From NCBI GenBank assembly GCA_934573855.1, contig CAKTMF010000004.1:144138-208137 (forward strand): a DNA stretch of 64,000 nt. Reading direction: 5' to 3'. This document shows positions 39,936 to 47,110 of the stretch, piece after piece. This DNA is from an uncultured Oscillospiraceae bacterium (GTDB taxonomy: Bacteria; Bacillota; Clostridia; Oscillospirales; Oscillospiraceae). The notes under the pieces were generated by a model. The model was not told where the DNA came from, made no database searches, and saw only the letters and a list, made by a program, of their open reading frames with translations. The first letter of the stretch is position 1; every line of letters begins with the position of its first letter. The position numbers and the translations under genes were made by a program.

Positions 39936-41255
39936 ATGGATAACGAAAATGAAAAGGTATACGAAGAGCCCTCCGTGTACGACCCCTGCGCCCCCGCACA
40001 GAAAAAGCAGAAAAAGTCCAACTCTGCGCTGCGCGTGATAGCACTGGTGCTTGTGTGCGTGCTGCTGGGCGGCGCCGCCGGAATAGGCGGCTCGGTATAC
40101 ATGCATAACTACTACGCAAAAGAAGGAGTCCCCTCCGATGAAACGCAGCGCGTGGCCGCCATGGTCGAGACGAACCGCGAGACCGCCATTGCGGAGACCG
40201 CCAAGGTTGACACCGGCGAGCTTCTCACCGGCGCGCAGGTGTTCGCCGCGAACGTGAATTCGACCGTCGGCATAACCACCTCCATCACCACGAATTTCTG
40301 GGGCTACTCCACCACCTCTGCCGCCTCCGGCTCCGGCATAGTCCTCACGGATAACGGCTACATACTCACGAACTACCACGTTATCGAGGATTCCCAGTCC
40401 GTGACCGTCAGCACCTATGACGGCGCGAGCTACGACGCCTCTGTCGTCGGCTTTGACCAGAGCAACGATATCGCCGTCCTGAAGGTAGATGCCGAGGGTC
40501 TGTCCCCCGCCGTGCTGGGCAAGAGCGGCGACCTCTCCGTCGGCGACCAAGTCGTCGCCATCGGCAACCCCCTCGGTGAGCTGACGTTCACGATGACTCA
40601 GGGTATAGTCAGCGCTCTCGACCGTGACGTCACTCTTTCGAGCGGCAGCAGCATGAAGCTCATTCAGACCGACTGCGCCATCAACTCCGGCAACTCCGGC
40701 GGTGCGCTCTTCAACATGTACGGTGAGGTCGTCGGCATTACCAACGCAAAGTTCTCCTCCTCTTCCAGCGGCGCTTCGATAGACAACATCGGCTTCGCGA
40801 TCCCCATTGACAGCGTGAGAGGCATCATCGAGAGCATAATCGAAAAGGGCTATGTGTCAAAGCCCTACATCGGCGTGACGATAGCGCCTGTCTCCGAGGA
40901 ATCCAAGAGCTACGGTCTGCCCGCGGGCGTCGCGGTCCAGTCGGTCGTTGACGGAAGCCCCGCCGCCGAGGCCGGACTTCAGGTCTATGACATCATCACC
41001 GCCGTGAACGGCACCCCCGTGACAGCGAACAGCGACCTCACGGAAGTGGTCGGCAGCTCCCTCCCCGGCGACGTTCTGGAATTTGAGGTCTACCGTCAGG
41101 GCGAGACGCTGAAGATCAGCGTTACCGTCGGCGAGAAGATACAGACTCCCGAGTCCGTCGCAGCCGAGAAGGAGACCGTGCAGAACGGTCAGCGCAATAA
41201 CGGCTCGAACCCGTTCGGCGATATCTTCGGCAGCTTCGGCAGCTTCTTCGGCTGA
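39936..41255 (+). CDS. HtrA/DegP-family serine protease
   Basis: 439 residues. A short cytoplasmic tail, one membrane segment (about 31-55), then a trypsin-like domain with the triad H148 (TNYHVIE), D178 (SNDIAVLKV) and S254 (NSGNSGGALFN), and one PDZ domain (about 300-400, GLQVYDIITAVNG). A Gly/Phe/Ser-rich end (FGDIFGSFGSFFG) follows. It degrades or refolds damaged proteins at the outer face of the membrane. GGAAGGAG precedes the ATG. Confidence 0.94.
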   Translation: MDNENEKVYEEPSVYDPCAPAQKKQKKSNSALRVIALVLVCVLLGGAAGIGGSVYMHNYYAKEGVPSDETQRVAAMVETNRETAIAETAKVDTGELLTGAQVFAANVNSTVGITTSITTNFWGYSTTSAASGSGIVLTDNGYILTNYHVIEDSQSVTVSTYDGASYDASVVGFDQSNDIAVLKVDAEGLSPAVLGKSGDLSVGDQVVAIGNPLGELTFTMTQGIVSALDRDVTLSSGSSMKLIQTDCAINSGNSGGALFNMYGEVVGITNAKFSSSSSGASIDNIGFAIPIDSVRGIIESIIEKGYVSKPYIGVTIAPVSEESKSYGLPAGVAVQSVVDGSPAAEAGLQVYDIITAVNGTPVTANSDLTEVVGSSLPGDVLEFEVYRQGETLKISVTVGEKIQTPESVAAEKETVQNGQRNNGSNPFGDIFGSFGSFFG

Positions 41256-41262
41256 GCCGCAT

Positions 41263-41300
41263 AAAAGCTCTGAGAGGAAAACCTCTCAGAGCTTTTTCCT
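41263..41300 (+). terminator. Terminator of htrA
   Basis: AAAAGCTCTGAGAGG and its complement with a 4-base loop, followed by TTTTTCCTTTTG. Confidence 0.85.
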
Positions 41301-41312
41301 TTTGTTTATTTT

Positions 41313-41347
41313 GGTTAGTTGACGCTAACCCGTGTCCGTGGTATAAT
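41313..41347 (+). promoter_or_regulatory. Promoter with palindromic operator before the HMA gene
   Basis: TTGACG (41319-41324), 17-base spacer, TATAAT (41342-41347): a near-consensus promoter. GGTTAG and CTAACC (41313-41330) form an inverted repeat exactly around the -35, the size and place expected for a MarR- or metal-responsive repressor. Confidence 0.7.
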
Positions 41348-41379
41348 AAGGCCAAACAAAAAAAGAAAGAAGGATCGTA

Positions 41380-41634
41380 ATGTTTCAAACAACTGTCAAG
41401 GTTTCCGGCATGGCATGCTCCATGTGCGAAGCGCACGTCAATGATGCGGTCCGCTCCGCATTGCCCGTGAAGAAGGTCAGCTCCTCCCATTCCAAGGGCG
41501 AGGTCGTCATCATATCCGAGCAGCCGCTTGAAGAGTCCGCGATACGCGCCGCGATAGACCCCACCGGCTATCAGACCGGGGAGATAAGCTCCGCGCCCTA
41601 CGAAAAGAATGGCTTCTCGCTCTTTCATAAATGA
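41380..41634 (+). CDS. Small heavy-metal-associated (HMA) domain protein
   Basis: 84 residues forming one HMA fold with the metal site GMACSMCEAHV (the GMxCxxC motif) near residues 12-20. Such CopZ-like proteins carry Cu(I) or other soft metals in the cytoplasm. There is no P-type ATPase or CsoR gene next to it. The downstream half is more basic/polar than in classical CopZ. Single-gene unit with its own promoter and terminator. Confidence 0.85.
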   Translation: MFQTTVKVSGMACSMCEAHVNDAVRSALPVKKVSSSHSKGEVVIISEQPLEESAIRAAIDPTGYQTGEISSAPYEKNGFSLFHK

Positions 41635-41639
41635 TAGGC

Positions 41640-41685
41640 AAAATCACCGGGATATGTCCAAAAAGACGTATCCCGGTGATTTTTT
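41640..41685 (+). terminator. Bidirectional terminator
   Basis: AAAATCACCGGGATA and its complement TATCCCGGTGATTTT with an inner loop, followed by T on both strands. It serves the HMA gene and the opposite GDPD gene. Confidence 0.85.
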
Positions 41686-41686
41686 A

Positions 41687-42430
41687 TTACTTTTCGTTCT
41701 CTATCCTTGCTCTGACGGCGAGGGCCAGAGTGGGATAATTTGTGATTATGGCGCTTGCGCCGTTCCTGATGAGGGACTCCATATCCTGCACGGTGTTTAC
41801 CGTCCAGGTATTCGTCTCGATACCGTGTTCGGCGGCTATGCGCATATGCTCGGGGTAGGTCAGGGGCGCGAACTTATCCGGATGGAGTGCGTTTGCCCCG
41901 ATACTCTCGGCGTATGCCCAGGGGTTCGCGAGCGCTTCGATGTAGAGCAGTCCCGTCCTTGCGCCGGGGTTTACGCGCTTCATCTCCATGATGGTGTTGT
42001 GGTTGAAGGAGGAATAGATAAGTCTCCCCTCCATGCCCATCTCATGCTCGAGCGCGGTGAGCTTCTCACAGATACCGTCATAGAGCATGGCGTCGGTCTT
42101 GATCTCCACGTTTATCATGAGCGGCGTGGGCTTGAGCAGCTCATAGACCTCTCTGAGCGTGGGTATGCGGCAGCAATGCTTCAGGCCGCCCATGCCGTTG
42201 CGGGCGTTGAGCTTTTTGAGCTCAGCGAGAGTCATCTGGCAGACGAGGCCGCTGCCGTTCGTGGTCCTGTCGACGGTCTCGTCGTGGATGACCACCATTT
42301 CACCGTCGGACGTGAGATGAACGTCCAGCTCCACGCCGTCCGCGCCAAGCTCCGCCGCCAGCGCAAAGGCCTCGAGCGTGTTTTCCGGCGCGTAGCCGCT
42401 CGCGCCGCGATGTGCAAGTATCTTTGTCAT
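41687..42430 (-). CDS. Glycerophosphodiester phosphodiesterase
   Basis: 247 residues, TIM-barrel GDPD. AHRGASGYAPENT (about 6-18) carries the catalytic His/Arg and metal-binding Glu; ELDVHLTSDGEMVVIHD has the other metal ligands and second histidine. It hydrolyses glycerophosphodiesters to glycerol 3-phosphate and an alcohol. No signal peptide, so cytoplasmic, as in UgpQ. GGAGGAAAG precedes the ATG. Confidence 0.93.
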   Translation of the reverse strand: MTKILAHRGASGYAPENTLEAFALAAELGADGVELDVHLTSDGEMVVIHDETVDRTTNGSGLVCQMTLAELKKLNARNGMGGLKHCCRIPTLREVYELLKPTPLMINVEIKTDAMLYDGICEKLTALEHEMGMEGRLIYSSFNHNTIMEMKRVNPGARTGLLYIEALANPWAYAESIGANALHPDKFAPLTYPEHMRIAAEHGIETNTWTVNTVQDMESLIRNGASAIITNYPTLALAVRARIENEK

Positions 42431-42470
42431 AGTGCTTTCCTCCGTTTTTTATCTGATAGTGAATTACTCT

Positions 42471-42668
42471 TTACTTGATGAAGCCGAGCTTCCTCGCCTG
42501 TTCAAGATACTTCGGGAGGTCGGCGAGATTCACGTCAACATTGTGTTTTTTCGCGAATTTCAGGAACTCCTGAACGGATAATCTGCCGTCGGCGAGAATG
42601 TCCGAGACCTCCTTTTGGAGCTTTTCGTCGGTCCTGTACTGTTTCACCAGCTCTTCTATCGTCGCCAT
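42471..42668 (-). CDS. Small helical protein of 65 residues
   Basis: Highly charged, all-helical sequence (MATIEELVKQYRTDEKLQ; SVQEFLKFAKKHNVDVNLADL). The layout loosely recalls Nif11-type leader domains but has no GG cleavage site or core, so that is not claimed. GAGGAG precedes the ATG, three bases after the methyltransferase stop, so it is cotranscribed. Function unknown. Confidence 0.75.
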   Translation of the reverse strand: MATIEELVKQYRTDEKLQKEVSDILADGRLSVQEFLKFAKKHNVDVNLADLPKYLEQARKLGFIK

Positions 42669-42671
42669 GCG

Positions 42672-43823
42672 TTACTCCTCCTTTTTTCCGCACAGCTCAA
42701 GCAGCGTCTGCCTGAAGCCGTACCTGTCCGCGAGGGCCTTTGCCCGTTCGATATTGGCCGTGCCTCTGCCTTTGTCACGCACGGCACGGATCATTATATT
42801 CTTGGGCGAGTGTTCAAAGTCAATAAATTCTATCAGATCGACGCTGTAGCCCATATCCTCGAGTACGCAGGCACGGATGGAGTCCGTGAGCAGGGCGGAC
42901 ATTCTCTCCTTAATTATACCGTGGCGCAGGAGGATATCCAGCTCGCCGCCCTTTTTTATCTGAGAATTAATCTCGTGCTGGCAGCAGGGGACGGAAAATA
43001 TATGCTTCACGCCATGCTTTATGGCGTAGTCGAGGGCGTAGTCCGTCGCGGTGTCGCAGGCATGGAGCGTGACGAGCATGTCGACATGTTCGCCGTACAG
43101 CACGTCCCGCGTCACATCCGCCACATGGAAGCGAAGCCTGTCATAGCCGTATTTTTCCGCGATGGCGTTGCAGCGCTCCACTACGTCCGCCTTGAGATCG
43201 TAGCCGATGATGGTGGCCCTGACGCCCTTTTTCACCGCGAAGTAGTAATAGAGTATAAAGGTAAGGTACGACTTGCCGCAGCCGAAGTCAAGTATCGTGA
43301 TCTCATCGCCGTCCATGCGCCTGAACTCGTCGTCGATAAGCTCCACAAAGCGGTTTATCTGCTTGTACTTATCGTACTTCGCGCGCACGACGCGAAAGTC
43401 CTGCGTAAAGACTCCCAGATCCACGAGTGCGGGGATGTTCTCCCCCTCCTTGAGGATGTACTCTCTGGCTCGGTCATGGCTCTGCGTCCCGCCGGGACGC
43501 TGCACGGCGGCCCTGCCGCTCCGGCGGTAGGAGCCGTTATTTTTCAGCACATACTGGATATTCTCCGACTGTGTCGCCAGCAGCACCTGACGGTATCTGC
43601 CGTCCAGCTCCCGCTCCAGAAGGCGCAGGAAGCCCTCCCCGTCGAGATTTTCGTGATATGCCTTATTGCCGCGGAAGCGCTCCGCCTGATACACCGTGCG
43701 TCCCTTGAGCATGACCGGGCGTACGGTTATCTTCGCGTCCGCCGTGCTGTCCGCGGGCTGGGAGAACACAGCCTTGACAAGCTCCGGCAGCACGCTCTCA
43801 AGCTCCTGTCGCAGTATGCTCAT
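42672..43823 (-). CDS. SAM-dependent methyltransferase (Methyltransf_32/GSTCD-like)
   Basis: 383 residues. A C-terminal methyltransferase fold has motif I ILDFGCGKSYLTFILYYYF (about 188-206), IIGYDLKADVVE and the characteristic VTLHACDTATDYAL and VPCCQHEI segments; the N-terminal 150 residues are unassigned. An open frame extends far upstream over rsmI, but ATG 43823 with GGGGAGTGAG before it is the evident start. It sits just behind rsmI, hinting at an RNA substrate, though that is inference. Confidence 0.85.
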   Translation of the reverse strand: MSILRQELESVLPELVKAVFSQPADSTADAKITVRPVMLKGRTVYQAERFRGNKAYHENLDGEGFLRLLERELDGRYRQVLLATQSENIQYVLKNNGSYRRSGRAAVQRPGGTQSHDRAREYILKEGENIPALVDLGVFTQDFRVVRAKYDKYKQINRFVELIDDEFRRMDGDEITILDFGCGKSYLTFILYYYFAVKKGVRATIIGYDLKADVVERCNAIAEKYGYDRLRFHVADVTRDVLYGEHVDMLVTLHACDTATDYALDYAIKHGVKHIFSVPCCQHEINSQIKKGGELDILLRHGIIKERMSALLTDSIRACVLEDMGYSVDLIEFIDFEHSPKNIMIRAVRDKGRGTANIERAKALADRYGFRQTLLELCGKKEE

Positions 43824-43827
43824 CGTC

Positions 43828-44706
43828 TCACTCCCCGAAAAGGCGCTTGAGATTGAGCGCGGCGGCCTTGAGCTCGTTCTTGCTGTAGGAATTGTTCGGG
43901 TCGGCAAGCACCGCCGCCACGGCCTCCTTGCCGGACACGCCGCCGGACACCATCGCGTCCACCAGCATGGCCTCCGCCGAGACGGTATGCTCGACCTTGT
44001 TGAAAACATATTCCTCGGCTATCTCGACGACGACGGCATACTCGCCCTTGTCATAATTGCCCTTTTGCAGCAGCTGCTCGCGTACCTGCGCGGGAGTGCC
44101 GCGAAAGCTCATCTCATGGAGCTTGGTCATGTCGTTGCAGAGGCACATGCGCACGTCCGCCTCCGCCTCGACGAAAAAGTCCACCAGCTCCATAATGCGC
44201 TTCGGCGACTCGTAAAAGGCGAAGGTGCGCGTATCGCCGCGGCGTATCCGCTCAAGAAGCCTGCGCCTCTCGGCGTTCTCACGCGGGAAGAAGCCGTAGA
44301 AAAGGAAGCTTGAAAGATCAAAGCCGGAAATGGCCAGCGCGTTGACGGCGGCGCAGCAGCCCGGCACGCCGACGACCCTTATCCCCTCCTCCACGGCCGC
44401 GCGTATAAGCTCGTTGCCGGGGTCGGAAATACAGGGCGTTCCCGCGTCGGTGATGACGGCGACGCTTTTGCCCGACTTCATCTCGTTTATAAAGTACTTC
44501 GCCTTGCCGTATTCGTTGAATTTATGGTTGGAGACAAGCTTGTTATGTATGTCCAGCTTGTTGAGAAGCACCATGGAGCGCCTTGTGTCCTCGGCCGCGA
44601 TGATGTCGACATCCGTGAGTATCTGTATACCTCTCGGCGACATGTCGCGTGAGTTGCCGATGGGCGTCGCGACGATGTAGAGTGTCCCTGTTTTCTGCTC
44701 TTCCAT
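43828..44706 (-). CDS. rsmI: 16S rRNA (cytidine-1402-2'-O)-methyltransferase
   Basis: 292 residues of the tetrapyrrole-methylase fold. YIVATPIGNSRDMSPRGIQIL at the N-terminus, VITDAGTPCISDPG and YGFFPRENAERR are diagnostic. With RsmH it modifies C1402 in the ribosomal P site. First gene of a three-gene unit with the methyltransferase and the 65-residue protein. Confidence 0.96.
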   Translation of the reverse strand: MEEQKTGTLYIVATPIGNSRDMSPRGIQILTDVDIIAAEDTRRSMVLLNKLDIHNKLVSNHKFNEYGKAKYFINEMKSGKSVAVITDAGTPCISDPGNELIRAAVEEGIRVVGVPGCCAAVNALAISGFDLSSFLFYGFFPRENAERRRLLERIRRGDTRTFAFYESPKRIMELVDFFVEAEADVRMCLCNDMTKLHEMSFRGTPAQVREQLLQKGNYDKGEYAVVVEIAEEYVFNKVEHTVSAEAMLVDAMVSGGVSGKEAVAAVLADPNNSYSKNELKAAALNLKRLFGE

Positions 44707-44880
44707 TTTTCGTCCTGCTTTCAGAAATTTTCCGCTGTATCTTTCCCCGGTATTATATCTTATCCTCCGTTTTTATTCAACCGCAAATATGCCATTACGG
44801 CGGGAGACGAACCTGTCCTTGCCCCGTGATGTCGAATGTGCTATAATGTCTGCGCCGTTCCCCGGAAGGAGGGAAATCTG

Positions 44881-46296
44881 ATGATATTTCTCGGCTACGC
44901 AGTCACCCTCGGGTATGTATTCTTCCTGATATTCGCGCTCGGGCCCATGGTGCAGAAGCACACGAATACCGAGACCTCCCGCAAGCTCATACATACGGGA
45001 CTGTTTCTCGTCTGGGTGCTGATCGACGTTTTTTTCAAGGACACTGTCCACCAGATAATTATCCCGGTCATCTTTATCGTCCTCAACGCGCTCTCGTATA
45101 AATACGACCTTTATAAAAGCGTCGAGCGCGACACCGGCAACCACAAGGGTACGATCTACTTTGCCGTGGCGATAACCGCGGTGATGAGCGCGGCGTATTT
45201 TATCCATGAGCTGTACTACCCCAGCGGCATAGCCGCGTTCTGCCTCACCTTCGGCGACGGGGCCGCCGCTCTCATCGGCTATAATACGAGTACGAGGAAG
45301 CTGCGCGACGGTAAATCAGTATCCGGCTTTCTCGGGTGTATCGCTTCCTCGGCGCTGTCGCTGCTGGTGTTCAGGACGGTATATCCCGTGAGAGTTTCCG
45401 TCCCGGCGGTGCTGATCGTCGCGGTCTCCGCCGCCGTACTCGAGCTTGTCAGCGCGGGGCTTGACAATTTCTCCGTGACCTTCGGCAGCTTTTTTCTCAG
45501 CTGGCTGCTCATCAATTACGAAAGCCATGCCATGCTCATCGGGATGGGTACGGCGCTCGTCATTTTCTTTGTCGTGTTTTTCTCCGGCTCCATCGACTAT
45601 TACGGCGCGCTTTTATCCATGGTGATGGTATTCTGCTTTTATTACTTTGGCGGGACGTTCGGGCTTTTGTACCTGCTGAGTACGTTCTTCACCATCTTTT
45701 TTGTCGCCGTCGTGAGGAAAAGACTGCGTCCGGAGCTTAAAAAGGAAAAAAGCCGCCGTTTTATCCAGGTACTTATAAACGGCGGGCTGGGATGTCTCTT
45801 CGTGGTACTCTACGGACTGAGCGGCGAGCTTCGCTGTCTCGTCATCAGCATCGTAGCCATAGGCGGCTGCTTCGTGGATTCGCTTTCGTCGGACGTCGGC
45901 GTGCTGTCGCGCGCGAAGCCCTATGACCCGCTGAAGCGTCGGCATGTCGAGAGCGGCATATCCGGCGGTATGTCGCGGCTCGGAACGGCGGCGGCGCTCA
46001 TCGGGTCGGCGCTTATCGGGCTTTGCACCGCGCTCGCGCTGCGGCTCACGGCGGCAGAGGGGCTTTTGGTCTTTGCTCTGGTTTTCCTCCAGACGCTCGT
46101 GGATACCGTTCTCGGCTCCGCCGTGCAGGTCAAATTCAGCTGCCCCGTCTGCGGGTGCGTCACCGAGAAAAAGGAGCATTGCGGGAAGCCGGCCGCGTAT
46201 CTTTCCGGTGTGCGCTTCATCGACAACAACTGGGTGAACGCGCTCTCCTCCATCATCATTACCGCCGCCGCATTGCTCATCTTCAAAAACAGATAA
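44881..46296 (+). CDS. Fused polyprenol/phytol-kinase-like and DUF92 membrane protein
   Basis: 471 residues, about twelve membrane segments, two families in one chain. Residues about 1-210 match the SEC59/VTE5 polyprenol-kinase and CTP-transferase group: ETSRKLIH near 29-36, LTFGDGAAALIG, and GKSVSGFLG. Residues about 235-471 match DUF92 (VTE6/TMEM19): GGCFVDSLSSDVG, VESGISGGMSRLGT, and a C-terminal CPVCGCVTEKKEHCG then IDNNWVNALSS. In plants VTE5 phosphorylates phytol and VTE6 the resulting phosphate, so the fusion predicts a two-step salvage kinase making an isoprenyl diphosphate. ATG 44881 follows GGAAGGAGG. Confidence 0.82.
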   Translation: MIFLGYAVTLGYVFFLIFALGPMVQKHTNTETSRKLIHTGLFLVWVLIDVFFKDTVHQIIIPVIFIVLNALSYKYDLYKSVERDTGNHKGTIYFAVAITAVMSAAYFIHELYYPSGIAAFCLTFGDGAAALIGYNTSTRKLRDGKSVSGFLGCIASSALSLLVFRTVYPVRVSVPAVLIVAVSAAVLELVSAGLDNFSVTFGSFFLSWLLINYESHAMLIGMGTALVIFFVVFFSGSIDYYGALLSMVMVFCFYYFGGTFGLLYLLSTFFTIFFVAVVRKRLRPELKKEKSRRFIQVLINGGLGCLFVVLYGLSGELRCLVISIVAIGGCFVDSLSSDVGVLSRAKPYDPLKRRHVESGISGGMSRLGTAAALIGSALIGLCTALALRLTAAEGLLVFALVFLQTLVDTVLGSAVQVKFSCPVCGCVTEKKEHCGKPAAYLSGVRFIDNNWVNALSSIIITAAALLIFKNR

Positions 46297-46299
46297 ATG

Positions 46300-46325
46300 T
46301 AGGCCGTCTCGTGCGAGACGGCCTA
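46300..46325 (+). terminator. Terminator-like perfect palindrome
   Basis: TAGGCCGTCTCG and its complement with a 2-base loop between two convergent genes; T-runs are short. Confidence 0.7.
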
Positions 46326-46333
46326 TGTTCTTA

Positions 46334-47098
46334 TCACCAGCTCTGGCTGGGGTAGTCGGTAAAGGGCGTATAGTCGGGGCGGGTCACATGGCTCTCCCGG
46401 TCCTCGATGAAGTCGGTGGCCTCCTGGGAGGTGACGCTCTTGAAGCTCTCGCGGGCCATATTGTAGTCGACGGTATAAAACCAGTTCGCGTCGGGGTCCA
46501 TCTCGGAGTCGAACACCACCGCCTCCTCAAATACAAAGCCGCTGTTCACGAGCTTATAATACACCGTCTCGCTATGGGCGGCGCTGCTCGACCCCTCGTT
46601 TATGAAGAAGCCGTTGTCGCACATGTAGTAGCGGTTGCGCTCGGTTGCGGATATCTGAAGCACGGCCTCGCCGTCGACAAGTGTATACAGGTCGTAGATC
46701 ATGTTGGTCACGAACTCGTCGCCGCCTATGCTGCCGATGATAAGCTCGTCAAGGCCGTCGCCGTCAAGGTCGGTGATGCAGTAGCCGGTCGCGGCGAGAG
46801 GGTCGCTGCCGCCGTACATCGAGAGCATGTAGTTTATGCCGTTTTCGCTCATCGCGCCGGGGCCCCAATTCTCGCTGAGCGCGAGATAGTAGCTGTCGAG
46901 TATCGCCTTATACGGGGAGGAGACAGGCTCCTGCGTAGGCTCGGGAGTGGGTTCCGGGGTAGGCTCCGGAGTGGGGGCAGGCGTTTCCGCCGCCGGAGTG
47001 GGGGTCGGCATTACGCTCTCCGTTACCGTGCGGAGGCTGCACGCGCTGAGCGTGAGCAGCAAGCTGACAATGATCACAAGGGAAATTGCTTTTTTCAT
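46334..47098 (-). CDS. Lipoprotein with Pro/Thr/Glu spacer
   Basis: 254 residues. Lipobox LSAC at about 17-20, a PTPEPTPEPTPEP-type spacer (about 31-58) that would cross the wall, then a C-terminal domain including CITDLDGDGLDELIIG, a calcium-type DxDGDG loop as in FG-GAP/dockerin-like repeats. Function unknown. AAGGAAG precedes the ATG; 12 bases after the GH3 gene, so probably cotranscribed with it. Confidence 0.8.
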   Translation of the reverse strand: MKKAISLVIIVSLLLTLSACSLRTVTESVMPTPTPAAETPAPTPEPTPEPTPEPTQEPVSSPYKAILDSYYLALSENWGPGAMSENGINYMLSMYGGSDPLAATGYCITDLDGDGLDELIIGSIGGDEFVTNMIYDLYTLVDGEAVLQISATERNRYYMCDNGFFINEGSSSAAHSETVYYKLVNSGFVFEEAVVFDSEMDPDANWFYTVDYNMARESFKSVTSQEATDFIEDRESHVTRPDYTPFTDYPSQSW

Positions 47099-47110
47099 TT
47101 TCTGACTTCC

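Noticed and set aside
42471..42668. Nif11-type peptide leader
   Set aside because: Helical pattern is similar but there is no double-glycine cleavage site, core peptide or maturase gene nearby.
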